Assembly: GCA_036768485.1 (NCBI GenBank)
Contig: JAVLUZ010000702.1
Location: 186,001 to 250,000 of the forward strand
Direction: 5' to 3'
From: Mermis nigrescens
Taxonomy: Eukaryota; Nematoda; Enoplea; Mermithida; Mermithidae
Length of the DNA: 64,000 nt
The notes under the pieces were generated by a model, which was not told the DNA's origin, did no database searches, and saw only the letters and a program-made list of their open reading frames with translations. This document shows positions 9,829 through 20,064 of this stretch, one piece after another; the stretch's first letter is position 1; every line of letters starts with the position of its first letter. Made by a program: the position numbers and the translations under genes.

Positions 9829-11370
9829 CATGTTCAAACACAGAAATTTTGCAGAGTTTGTGAAAGAACGAACCATAACACCAATGAATGCAGAATTAAG
9901 TGCAGAATCTGTTCACGTACAGGTCATAAAACTCAGAACTGCAGACAAACGAACTCAACACAATCAAATCGAGCTTACACCGCTCAAAACCAAACTCGCA
10001 GCTCAAACCAGCAGTTCAATTCTTTTTTCCGTCGGCCACAACAAAATTTTAACAGGCAACAAGTGCCAATCACAAATACGCAAACCGCAAACACACAAAA
10101 TCAGCGCGAAAACCGAACTCAAAATCGCGTAAATGTGTTAGATTTAGACGCTGACGATCCGAATCTTCTTGTTTTCGAAAATACTAACGCAAGCGTCATT
10201 GCAGCTCCCGAAGTCGCCAAGACAATCGTCTGCGGCGACGACGAAATCGATGTATTCGTCTATGAGGAGGACGAAATCGCAGAATTAGTCGAAATTGAGC
10301 GAAATTCGGATTCTTTACCACCAGTTATCGATGCGCCAGTCGAATTGGAAACACAGGCTGAAATTAGCCTGGATAAATCAATTAAATCGGAATTCACGGA
10401 GCCGGCAAAACGTCGTCCGTTATTGCATAATGCAAGTGCTGGAAAAATTAAAGCGCATCGCAATTACTCCAAATTATTGAAACGCAAAAGCGACAAATCT
10501 AGTCGTTTGCGGCATATTTTATCATCAAGCGTCGCAAAATGTCGATCGCATTCCGCTTTACTCTCCAGAGGCGACGGCGAAACAGCTCATCGCTCACGTC
10601 CGACTTTATTTCCGGATTCAAAAGACGAAAATTATCATCAACGACGTCCAGTTTTATTGGAAAATCCTGTTCGTCGCGCGAATGGCTTATTTATGCCAAT
10701 AAAATGGAAAAATGGCGTCGACTCGATGGAAATAAATCCTTGCGTTGACGAAAATCTTCGATCTCGGCGTCCCGTTTTGTTGAAAACTCCGACAACGGAA
10801 ATCGCAAAACGTGAGAAATCCGAAAATGTCGTATCATCGCATATTTATAAAGCTAGAAAGGAAAATTATAAAGATCGTAAAAATGAAAACACGGCAAAAC
10901 GAGAAAATTCACATCGAAAAGTCCGTAAACTGAAATCATTTTTCGTGAATCGAAATGAGAACACGGAAAAACAAATGAATTTGCACCAGAAAGCCGTTGT
11001 GCTAAAATCATTTTTCGTGAATAAAAACGAAAATACAGTAAAACGACAGAATTCGTACCGAAAAGCCGTTAAACTGAAATCTATTTTCGATAATGGAAAC
11101 ATGGGTTTATGTTTCTTTATCTATTGCCTGGTTTTCTTGTGTACGAATATATACGCGTTTCAAATATGTACTCGTACTACGCACGGACATCCGATCGAAA
11201 TCCCAAAAATTGCGAGTTGCAAAATACCAAAAATAAGACGGGATCCAATCAACTTATTGGGCTCTCTTTTTGGACCAATAACGAAACCAAGTACATCAAT
11301 AGCATATAAGTGTAGCGCGAAATCTCACACAGTGTGCACAAACACAGGTTTTTTGGCTCTCGCGGTCTAA
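9829..11370 (+). CDS. ORF1: Gag nucleocapsid + basic linker + signal-like segment
   Basis: The frame opens just after an in-frame TAA at 9826 and has no obvious ATG near its start, so its N-terminus looks truncated. At 9850-9930 are two CCHC zinc knuckles, C-x2-C-x4-H-x4-C (CRVCERTNHNTNEC and CRICSRTGHKTQNC), typical of retroelement nucleocapsid. They bind RNA. A glutamine/asparagine-rich stretch, an acidic stretch (about 10190-10300) and a long Lys/Arg-rich region with repeated RRPVLL motifs follow. At 10877-11095 there are three imperfect 24-residue repeats (72 bp units, each ending KS.F..N). Near 11101 the frame becomes hydrophobic (MGLCFFIYCLVFLCTNIYAF), resembling a signal peptide or anchor, then enters a cysteine-containing region before the TAA at 11368. 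The normal Gag matrix and capsid domains are missing. A -1 shift at 11349-11355 would carry translation into the next ORF. Confidence 0.75.
   Translation, partial: HVQTQKFCRVCERTNHNTNECRIKCRICSRTGHKTQNCRQTNSTQSNRAYTAQNQTRSSNQQFNSFFRRPQQNFNRQQVPITNTQTANTQNQRENRTQNRVNVLDLDADDPNLLVFENTNASVIAAPEVAKTIVCGDDEIDVFVYEEDEIAELVEIERNSDSLPPVIDAPVELETQAEISLDKSIKSEFTEPAKRRPLLHNASAGKIKAHRNYSKLLKRKSDKSSRLRHILSSSVAKCRSHSALLSRGDGETAHRSRPTLFPDSKDENYHQRRPVLLENPVRRANGLFMPIKWKNGVDSMEINPCVDENLRSRRPVLLKTPTTEIAKREKSENVVSSHIYKARKENYKDRKNENTAKRENSHRKVRKLKSFFVNRNENTEKQMNLHQKAVVLKSFFVNKNENTVKRQNSYRKAVKLKSIFDNGNMGLCFFIYCLVFLCTNIYAFQICTRTTHGHPIEIPKIASCKIPKIRRDPINLLGSLFGPITKPSTSIAYKCSAKSHTVCTNTGFLALAV
11349..11355 (+). promoter_or_regulatory. 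Candidate -1 ribosomal frameshift heptamer T TTT TTG
   Basis: In ORF1's frame the codons are GGT TTT TTG, giving the X XXY YYZ heptamer T-TTT-TTG five codons before the stop. A -1 slip gives TTT TTT GGC TCT and enters the glycoprotein-like frame exactly. Alternative: one T lost from the homopolymer in the assembly, which would have the same effect. Confidence 0.5.
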
Positions 11371-12617
11371 CGCAAAATGAACAAAAAAACGAGAAAATGT
11401 CTGTTTCTCACTGCAAAATGCTGATTGAAAACAAACGTGATTCTGATCAAAATTTAACGCAAATTAAACCTAATTTGTGGGCATCTCAAAATATTTTAAA
11501 CGTAGACTACACATGGTGCTGTGTCGATCACTGCAATACTGTACTCAATGTTTTTCTTGAAATCGGCGAAATAGCTACGTACAACGGTCACGTACTATTA
11601 AGCAACTTAGCTGACGTAAGCGCATGCAATCCTAGTTCAGGATACTGTTTCGTAGATGACAGTGTACTTATTTGGGAAAATATTAATTTACGTCGTACCT
11701 GCCCATACGAATTTAAAGGAGTTTACAATGTAACACTTGCAGACGCACACTTAATTATCGAAGAACTACAAGGCGCGTTTAGCTTAAAAAAACAACGTTT
11801 TTTCAATCCGAATTGTCGTCAGTTAATAGGCGCACTAGAAACAGATCAAGGTGTCTTAATTCGAATTCACCACGTTAACGAATTCAAAACACAATTACAG
11901 AACGTGCGATCGGTTCTACCAGCTCAAAAGAACGATCCAGTAAACGCTAAACTGAATTTTCTTGAAACTAAAATTTTGCAATTTGAAATGCAGAATTTTC
12001 AGAATATTTGGCAAGAATTATGCCGACAAGCGCAGAGACATTTGGACTTAGTTTGGCAACTACTTAAACTAGACGCCACTCTAGGTATTCGAGCACTCTT
12101 ACAACGCACTGACGTTACTGCAGAATTTTGGGGAGAGGCTATCATGATATGGCCTTGTCAAAACATTCTCAACGTAACTACGAACGAAAATTACTCTATA
12201 AATGATTTTTGTTATCTGTACCAGCCAATAAATGTGCAAAACAGAACGATGTTCGTAGTTCCAGGTAGCTTAGATATTACGAGTGAAAGTCCTTTAATAC
12301 CATGTCAAAAACAAAAACTTCGTTTTTGGAAAGAAAATAACGTGTGGAAAACGCAGACAGGAGAAGCACACGTGAGCACGATACCGATTCAGATTTTATG
12401 GAACGGTAATTACACGTTCTACGACTTTAATACTCCGACTCTTTATCAAGGACAGATCGAAAACGTTGAGTTGTTTAACGCACATACTTTGCAACAATAC
12501 GTAATTCGTACGCAATACATTCACGATACGGTCAATCGTTTAATTAATTATACATCAAGTATGGCACTTAGATCGAAAACCGTGTACGAAATGTTAGCCG
12601 GAGGGGGAAAGCCCTAG
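11350..12617 (+). CDS. ORF2: envelope-glycoprotein-like ectodomain
   Basis: This reading frame of about 420 codons is in -1 relation to ORF1. It looks secreted or luminal: many cysteines (WCCVDHC at about 11515-11535, CNPSSGYC at about 11626), several N-x-S/T sequons, aromatic-rich beta-type sequence, a helical middle (about 11950-12110) and a final region leading to a transmembrane helix encoded in the next frame (about 12718-12790). With the signal-like segment at the end of ORF1, the layout is signal, ectodomain, membrane anchor. The spacing of cysteines and the helical midsection remind me of gB/chuvirus-like envelope proteins borrowed by some retroelements, but I cannot establish the fold by eye. 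Its position before protease is the unusual feature. It terminates at TAG 12615-12617 just after a second slippery heptamer. Confidence 0.6.
12605..12611 (+). promoter_or_regulatory. Candidate -1 ribosomal frameshift heptamer G GGA AAG
   Basis: In ORF2's frame the codons are GGG GGA AAG CCC TAG. G-GGA-AAG fits X XXY YYZ and is the slippery sequence known from the phage lambda G/T genes. A -1 slip reads GGG AAA GCC CTA and continues without a stop into the transmembrane-Pol frame. It lies one codon before the stop. A missing G in the G5 run would mimic this. Confidence 0.5.
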
Positions 12618-15600
12618 GCAACACGTTCAAAGGTGCAGGCTCGGCTATCGAAAGTCTTTTTGTTACTGCACAGAAAACTACAACGGACGGCATAAATAAT
12701 TTGCTGAAAGGACCATTGCAGGTCACGATAAATATCGTTGTAATAATCGTTGTTATCGCAGTCTTACTTTTTGCGTTCATTTATGTTCGAGAACGTTTTG
12801 GTTTTCTTTTCCAAAAGAAGCCACAGTCCTCAAGATCTACGCAAAATCCTACACTTGGCGAAGCGATAATACAGCTCGCAAGTTTATCAACAGCAGGTCA
12901 AACAAACGACCATTTAATTCCTCAAACACGCAAACGAAAAATTAATGCGCAGAAAAGTGTAGTACAAAACAATACAACTAGAGTGTTACAAGCAGTGATA
13001 TTAGCATTCAATAAACGAAGTCCACACATAGAAGTTCGCATTAACGATATCGTGACAACACAAGCCATGATAGATACAGGCGCTTCTTACACGCTCATTG
13101 ATAATAAAATCATTCAGCAACTCAGAAACGTAGAAATATTGCCAACTACTGTAACCCCTTACGCAGCGAACCGATTACCTATCGAACTTTTAGGTTGCGC
13201 TTTTGTTACACTTAAAGTCGCTGACGTCGAAGAAGTGATTGTTGTGCAAATTCAGGAAAATTGCGCAGCACCCGTTCTTATAGGTGCAAACTTTTTACAC
13301 CGTTTCAAAGCGTACACAATAAACAACGAGCAATCATACGTTGTTTTCAAAAACGAGAAAATTCCATGCATTGGATTAAACTTTTGTTCACCGAAAAATC
13401 GAGGCGAAATTTACTTGGATCATGCTTTGATCCTACCGCCAAAAACGATTACGGAATTTTCTGTTCCGATTTCACGGCAGTATTCAAAAACGAATACCGT
13501 GCATTTTACACCAAATGACGATGTCTTCGAGAAACAGCGTGCATGCTTCGCAGCTTCAATTTCTAAACCGATGGACAGTAAAATTCTTGTTGCTGTTTTG
13601 AACACACAGAATTTCGAAATTTTATTGCACGATAAAATGCATATAGGCAGCATTAAAGCGCTTAGTGAAAGTAGCTTATGTGCTTTTAACTCCGACGTTG
13701 ATACATGCTCTTTTGAACAGACAACGGACCAAATGATAACATGGTTAGCTGACAGAATAAACTTTCAAAACACGGATTTATCCGAAGGGCAAAAAGCAAC
13801 GTTACTTGAAACCTTAGCCCAATTTCCAACCTCATTTGCAAAACACACAGCTGACACAGGTCGGACAGCAATCACAAAACATACTATTAATACGGGTGAC
13901 AGTATGCCCATCAAACGCGCTCAGTTCCGTATTTCACCCAAGGAACGCGAAATCATTAGCACAGAGGTGCGAAAACTTGAAAAAGAAGGAATAATACAGA
14001 AAAGTTTGTCGCCGTGGTGCACTAATACAGTAATTGTTCGAAAAAAAGATGGAACTCATCGTGTATGCGTCGATTTTCGTGCATTAAATAGCGTTACGAA
14101 AAAGGATAGTTATCCTATCCCCCGGATTGATAACATTCTTGACACGCTGAACGATGCCAAATACTTCACAATTTTAGACCAGGCGAATGCGTACTACGCA
14201 TTGCCTATCAACGAAAACGATCGCGAAAAAACAGCTTTTTATGCGCCACAGGGGCTTTTTGAGTTCCGATACTTACCGTTCGGGCTATGTAATGCGCCCG
14301 CGAGCTTTCAAAGGCTCATGGACATTTTACTTTCGGGTTTACAATGGCAGACTTGTTTAGTTTACCTAGACGACATTTTGATTTTCGCGAAAAATCACGA
14401 AGAAATGTTAATTCGCTTGAAGGAAATTTTAACGCGTTTAATTGACGCAGGCATAAAACTTAGAATCGAGAAATGCAAATTTTCTCAGTTGAGCGTTAAA
14501 TACCTTGGACACATCGTATCACTGCAAGGCATAGCGCCTGATTCAGAAAAAATAGATGCAATAATGAAAATTGACAAACCTACAAATGTGCGCGAACTTA
14601 AGTCTTTTCTAGGCTTACCGTCGTATTACAGACGTTTTATAAAAGACTTTGCAAAAATAGCATACCCGCTCACGCAACTTTTACAAAAATCGAGTGAGTT
14701 TTGTTGGGGTGCAGAACAAGAAACGGCATTTCATGAACTAAAAACAGCAATTTGCAATGCACCAGTTTTAAAACATCCTAATTTTAGAAAACCGTTTATT
14801 CTTCAAACAGACGCTTCATACAAAGGAATTGGCGCTGTATTAAGCCAATTAGATGATTCCGGGAAGGAACATCCCATTGCGTTCGCGAGTCGAAATCTTA
14901 GACCAAACGAGCGTAATTATCCGATAACGGAGCTCGAAACACTCGCAGTTTTCACGTTTGTCGAATACTTTCGCCCCTATCTTTTTCAACAGTCAGTAAT
15001 TGTACACACTGATCATACTGCGATTAAGTCAGTACTAAACAAAGAAAATCCTACAGGCCGAATAGCCAGATGGGGACTTGCTTTGTCAGTTTTTAAGCTT
15101 GACATACAACCACGAAAAGGCTGTCAAAATAAAAACGCTGATGTTTTATCGCGTTTCCCTATTCAAACAGACACACAAAGTGCGGATATTGAAAACTTGC
15201 ACACACATCCATTAATTGCTCAAAACTTTGGGCTTGAAACAGAGTTAAGCGATGAACAAGAGCTTAGCAAAAACTTTGCGGAACACCAACGTGCTGACAC
15301 ACGCATTCAGGGAATTTTAGAAGACTTGCAATCAACAACTTCTAAGTTTTCTACACGATACAAAATGCAAGATGGTCTTTTGTATAAAATTTCTGGACCG
15401 TGTATTAGGCTTTTTGTACCCTCGAGTTTAATCATGCTCATTATACAGTCGAATCATGACTCAAAATTTACGGGTCATTTTGGCGTGCGAAAAACGATAA
15501 AACTCATTGAACGAAAATATTTTTGGCCAACTTTACGCTTAGACGTTACAAAATACTGTCGTGCATGTCATGCGTGCCAGATTAATAAACACAGTTTACA

Positions 15601-16048
15601 TAACGTAAAAGCACATTTAATTCCTGTGCCGATAACGGGCCCTTTCGATCGTGTTGGTTTAGACTGTATTGGCCCACTTCCGCAGTCTATGGACGGTAAC
15701 CGCTTTATTATCGTTTTTACGGATTATTTTACGAAATACGTAGAGGCCATACCGACCAAGAACATAACGGCGAAAACAGTCGCAGATGTTTTTGTACGAA
15801 ACATTTTGTGTAGGCACGGGTCGCCAAGAATCGTTCATTGCGACCGCGGCACCGATTTCACTTCGTCCTTATTTACCGAGATAACGACTCTGTGTAATAC
15901 GGTTAAAGTACATACTATGCCATATCACGCGATGGCGAACGGCCAAGTCGAGCGAACAAACCAGACGCTTATTGTTCGTCTTCGTTTACTCATCGATGAG
16001 CATCACACTAATTGGGATGAAATGTTACCGTACGCAGTTTTTCTCTAA
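12612..16048 (+). CDS. pol: ORF3: TM helix + protease-reverse transcriptase-RNase H-integrase (Pol)
   Basis: The frame is open from the second shift site. A strongly hydrophobic helix (about 12718-12790, VTINIVVIIVVIAVLLFAF) is followed by basic residues, so the membrane anchor of the glycoprotein-like part is fused to Pol. Domains in order are: aspartic protease (MIDTGASYTLID, about 13067); reverse transcriptase with 'LPFGLCNAPASFQRLMD' and catalytic YLDD (about 14365); RNase H with TDAS (about 14810), 'ELETLAVF' and 'HTDHTAI'; integrase zinc domain with an H-H-C-C arrangement (HFGVRKT...CRACHACQ, about 15475-15580); catalytic core with the three acidic positions in 'GLDCIGPLP', 'VHCDRGTDFT' and 'NGQVERTNQT'. 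The domain order is that of Ty3/Gypsy. The frame closes at TAA 16046-16048, inside the integrase C-terminal part, and coding resumes in another frame. No in-frame stop interrupts the catalytic domains. Confidence 0.95.
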
Positions 16049-16529
16049 ACGTACAAGAGCATGACACAACGAAATATTCACCCTTTAGTTTGGTATTCGG
16101 CAGAGAACCGAATTTGCCAACAGACGCATTTTTTCCCAGACACTTCAAAATACAGACGCGAATACCTATGCTCAAGAACTTAGGAAGTTCTTTTCTTTTG
16201 CTAATCCTACCGTAACCGAAAACATTCAACGCAGACAACAGCAATACACTGAAAACTATAACAGACACATCAATCAACCGGATTACAGACCTGGGGATAA
16301 AATTCTCAAAAAACAATTTCTGGTTAAAACCGGCCAAACACCAAAATTGTTGTACAAATACATGGGACCTTACATTATTTTGGACATAACGTACCCCAAT
16401 CTCTTGATTGAGCACGTCGCAACGAAACAAAAGGAACGAATTCATGTAAATAATTCTCGGCCCTATTATTCTTTGGCTTCCACAGCTGCTTTTTCAGAGC
16501 AAGCCGATGCTTCGACGCGCCCAATTTAA
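16049..16529 (+). pseudogene. Integrase C-terminal end, shifted by two indels
   Basis: Homology continues past the Pol stop: frame 1 gives 'TTKYSPFSLVFGREP' (16069-16115), then near 16135 coding moves frame again and includes the GPY/F module (YKYMGPYIILD, about 16350) before a stop at 16527-16529. Both shifts are single-base-type events. Given near-identical LTRs they are either very recent or assembly indels. Confidence 0.75.
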
Positions 16530-16577
16530 TGGCATCCTCTCTCGTGATAGCGTCCCGAACGAGGACGTTCGCTTTAA

Positions 16578-16590
16578 CGAGCGAGGGGGA
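16578..16590 (+). promoter_or_regulatory. Polypurine tract
   Basis: The purine-rich run gagcgaggggga directly abuts the 3' LTR start TGTTACGG, as expected for the plus-strand primer of an LTR element. Confidence 0.75.
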
Positions 16591-16989
16591 TGTTACGGAA
16601 AATACCCTTTTTGTACGTATAACTTTATTGTACACGAGTCTACAGTAATCGACGTTTTTCGAATAACAAACAGTCTCGCTTCAGTTGGGACATTTTCGAC
16701 ATAATGCAAGGTCACGCCACGCCTACAGTGAAATCCATGAAACCCTATTAATGATTTTCGTTATAATATTTTAGTGTGTGAGTATGTACACGTTCGTCTA
16801 ACAGGACGGTAGTTTCGTCCAACTCGTCGGTAGCTGTAATACGTCTACGTACTTACTGTATGCCTGTTTCCATCGCACCTACAATATACGCACAGCAATT
16901 ACTTATATTAGCTGTAGCACATACATATACGAATAAGTCCGCATAACAATTCGACGGAAGGCCTTATCCCACTGATAGCCAGAATTTAG
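16591..16989 (+). repeat. 3' LTR, truncated by gap
   Basis: This matches the first 399 bases of the 5' LTR almost perfectly, then runs into N at 16990. The last roughly 34 bases and the 3' target duplication are not available. Confidence 0.95.
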
Positions 16990-17089
16990 NNNNNNNNNNN
17001 NNNNNNNNNNNNNNNNNNNNNNNNNNNNNNNNNNNNNNNNNNNNNNNNNNNNNNNNNNNNNNNNNNNNNNNNNNNNNNNNNNNNNNNNN
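16990..17089. other. Assembly gap (100 N)
   Basis: Exactly 100 N, a conventional scaffold-gap placeholder. The sequence on its right restarts at the equivalent of position 6164, so the join is suspect. Confidence 0.99.
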
Positions 17090-18209
17090 TTCTGCAGCCT
17101 GGCTGCAGAATATACTTTATTTTTTTGCGTTTTTAGTAGATCCTTACAACTTTCACAGACATACATAGGTAGTTTTCCATATTCCACTCCTATTATGTCC
17201 CTATTGATGCGTAATCCCAAGTATATTCGTCCTTTTTGTTCCGTCGGAGCATTTTTGGTTGCTCAGTACCCTACTTTGAATTCGAAAGATTTGAGAAAAT
17301 CAGTCAAACATGCCGATAAATTGTTCTGAACATAGAGCATTATCCTTAAACCAGACAACCTCACCGCTTTTTAATCAGGTTCAATGTTTCTTTGTAAGTT
17401 TTCAATGCAATTACTGGGTGTAAGGAACTGTCGTGCTCAGATTCTGCAATGCTCTGGAGCTAAAGTTAATTTACAGTGTACACTTTATACAAATACTGGG
17501 TGTAAAGAAAACTGCATTCAGATTTGTCTGATGTTACCTGGACCATTTGGGAAAAAAGCTTTTGCAACGTGGAACTAAAGATTAATTATCAGTCTAAACT
17601 TTACATAACGATGCATCACGTGGGCAGCAGAGAAAATTCTGAGGAGTGCAAGATTTTTCAGAGGTCAAAGATTACCTTAAGCTGGGCAGTATGGCGAGCA
17701 CCATTTTCGACGTTTCTCATCAGCACTATCCACTGGCATCAAAAAGATTGCGACAAAACGAAAAAACATTTTAAAAATTTAATTCTGAGAGTGGGGTATT
17801 TTATTGCGGTTTCTCGGGGGTGCGTGTGATAACGACTGAGTGTGAAGAAAACATACAAGTCAGAATCCTCAATCTTGACCTTCCGGAAAATATTTTGAAA
17901 AGAATTCACGTTTGCAACGCTCTGGCAGTAAAATAAATTTGCAGCGTAAACCTTAGACCTCAACAATGACTGAATAGTGTAAACTTTACACATCTACGTG
18001 GAGAAGAAAACTATACAGTCAAAGTCGTAACTCTGATGTTGCATGGAACATTTAGAAACATGCTTTCGCAATGCTCTAGAGGTAAAGTTAATTTTAAGTG
18101 TAAGCTACATTCAACCGAGTTAAACGACGATTTTAGTCGGATTCTTAACTGATATTGCGATCAACATTTATGAAAAATTTGACTCTCCACAGCAGTTAAG
18201 CAGGTCTTC
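17090..18209 (+). repeat. Arm 2: second copy of the Polinton flank
   Basis: This is collinear with 6164-7080, including the tandem units with 'gcaatgctctggagctaaagtt' and 'cagtgtacactttataca'. It carries a family A MITE (17613-17828) missing from arm 1. It continues into the TIR at 18210. Confidence 0.75.
17613..17828 (-). mobile_element. Family A hAT-like MITE, reverse; empty site in arm 1
   Basis: Flanks ataacgat and ataacgac match at 7 of 8. Arm 1 near 6728 has the uninterrupted 'cataacgactgag', which independently confirms insertion boundaries and an 8-bp duplication. Confidence 0.8.
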
Positions 18210-19820
18210 CCTGGATAGCAACACAAAGTATAGGCAGTGCTTAGAAACAGGCTATGTTGAAGCATAGCCTCTACTTAAGCACTGGCTATACTTTGTGTGG
18301 CTACTTAGGGGGATGACGTCGATCGGTGACGTCACACCATAGCTATCGCCGAATTCCAGTTATACTGTAAGTCTTTTTAAACTTGCGACTCACAAACAAA
18401 GTCTTACTGTAACTAATCATAGTTGGGGATAACTATCGCTACTTACTTAACACTGCAGATTATAAACAAAGTACACGGTATACTGTATATTAGTTTAAAC
18501 ATGTGGAACAAGTCAACGAGGTATACTGTAGAACGATTACACTTTACTACAGCTGGAGTACCTACCTAATGCAGGGGTATACGAGAAATGGGGAAGTTAT
18601 CAGAATTTTATTTTTTGGGATGACTATGAAGACCGCTTAAAGTACTAGATGTATACAATGTTCTAAATTGTCATGTCACTTTACACTCAATTACTTTACA
18701 CCACATCATAAAACCGCTAAAAATCATGAACTGATAGTTGAATCGAGCTGAAATGTTCAGAATATAAAGACTATATGCCAAAAATAATGTGTATGGAAAA
18801 TTGTGTACCAGCTTACTGTAGCTATGTTATAACACGTATTTTTTGAACCAATGGCCGGATTGAGCTCAAATTTGAGAAACAGCATACACCCGAGTCGCAA
18901 ATTTTTTATACATTGGCTTATTGTAGCTATACTGTAACTTTCTGGATTTTCTATATCTCACAAACTAACGGTCAAATAAAGCTCAAATTCGACAAATTAG
19001 ATCTTTATGAGTCAATAATGATCTTCGCAAAATATAATGCATGGGGTTACTGTAGGTATGCTACAACACGTATCTTTTGATTCGCTGAGCTGGAAATTTG
19101 AGAGATTTATTAAACACCGATAGAGACAGTCCACCAGGACTACTAAAGGCAACATTTTACGCAACCCATAGTGAGAGAAAGGTGGTTGTAAAGAGAGGTT
19201 ACAAAGGGTCCACCATACAGTCTCGCACAGGTCTCCTCAGAACTAAAAGTTAGAGGATCACTCTGTAGACTGCCGATCTTCTGTATGAACACACTGAAAA
19301 CGTGTATAATACTTTATAAGATTATAAGACAATAAAACATTAAAATGCGGGTTTAACGAAAAAGAAGAGGCATATTTTGTAGAATTTGGAAATTATTTCG
19401 TGAAAGTTTCGAACTAGTTTTGTAAAATTTTGAAATGATTTTGTAAAATTTGTAAATTATTCTGTAGGATTAGGAAATTATTTTGTAAAATTTGGAAGCT
19501 TTTCTATATGGTTAAGTATAGGGTATAGGTATTTTGTAGAATTTGGAAATTATTTTTTAAAATTTGGAAATTATTCTGCAAAATTTGGAAACTTTTTTGT
19601 AAAGTTTGGAAATTTATTTTTGTAAAGTTTGGAAATTATTTTGTAAAGTTTGGAAACTTTTTTGTAAAAGTTTGAAATCAAAAAAAAACAGAAGTTTGTT
19701 TTACAATTTGATTACCGTGAAACCCATGAGTCAAATTTTTCAGGATGAGTGAACCAGATATTCGGTCTTATTACGTCGTCTCCGCGTTTTTAGAATTTTA
19801 TCAACAATCAAAAGCTCACC
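18210..19820 (+). repeat. Polinton left terminal inverted repeat
   Basis: Starts CCTGGATAGCAACAC, then a hairpin (18219-18298), then 'atgacgtcgatcggtgacgtcac' and 'gtaagtctttttaaacttgcga', four degenerate units of about 100 bp with 'cttactgtagctatgtta', a minisatellite (19380-19690), and an inner end 'acgtcgtctccgcgtttttagaattttatc'. Each block reappears inverted in 26955-29135. Confidence 0.85.
19380..19690 (+). repeat. Minisatellite in the left TIR (about 21-bp units)
   Basis: Imperfect units of 'ttttgtaaaatttggaaatta' are repeated about a dozen times. A shorter reverse-complement array occurs at 27085-27260 in the right TIR. Confidence 0.85.
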
Positions 19821-20064
19821 TTGCTTTATGGATTTTTTGAAGTTCGGCTCGCATAAAAACACCCTCCAATGTCTCACCCATTTGATCTTGCAGAGTGCAA
19901 ACGAGCGATGTTCTTGCATATTTGTCTTTAATTGTGAAGCACTCTTCTGCTCAATTAGGCCAGAAGCCTTTTTCGAATGTGCGTTTTACTTTACTTATTC
20001 ATACTCTATCTCCAACATCACATTTAAATATAACAGATCTGCCTAGTGGTTCGAAATACTTTAT

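Larger units (their letters stand above)
9374..16989 (+). mobile_element. Ty3/Gypsy-type LTR retrotransposon with glycoprotein upstream of Pol
   Basis: The order read from the sequence is LTR, PBS, zinc-knuckle nucleocapsid with basic linker and signal-like segment (frame 1), glycoprotein-like ORF (frame 3), transmembrane helix plus protease-RT-RNase H-integrase (frame 2), polypurine tract, LTR. In known Ty3/Gypsy elements an env, if present, lies 3' of integrase. Here only about 60 bp separate the last codon of Pol from the 3' LTR, so there is no room for one. The matrix/capsid part of Gag is absent between PBS and zinc knuckles. The element is inserted in arm 1 at 'cataatac|'; the empty site is visible in arm 2 near 19313. 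Confidence 0.9.

Noticed and set aside
9806..10132. 108-codon frame starting at the LTR/PBS ATG
   Set aside because: It is out of frame with the zinc knuckles, which lie in the overlapping frame 1. It looks like a shadow frame or a leftover Gag start.
16903..17220. 105-codon frame across the N gap
   Set aside because: Its continuity is an artefact of translating N.
19380..19690. Possible CRISPR-like array
   Set aside because: Units are contiguous and imperfect with no spacers, and the same array is mirrored in the other Polinton TIR: a minisatellite.
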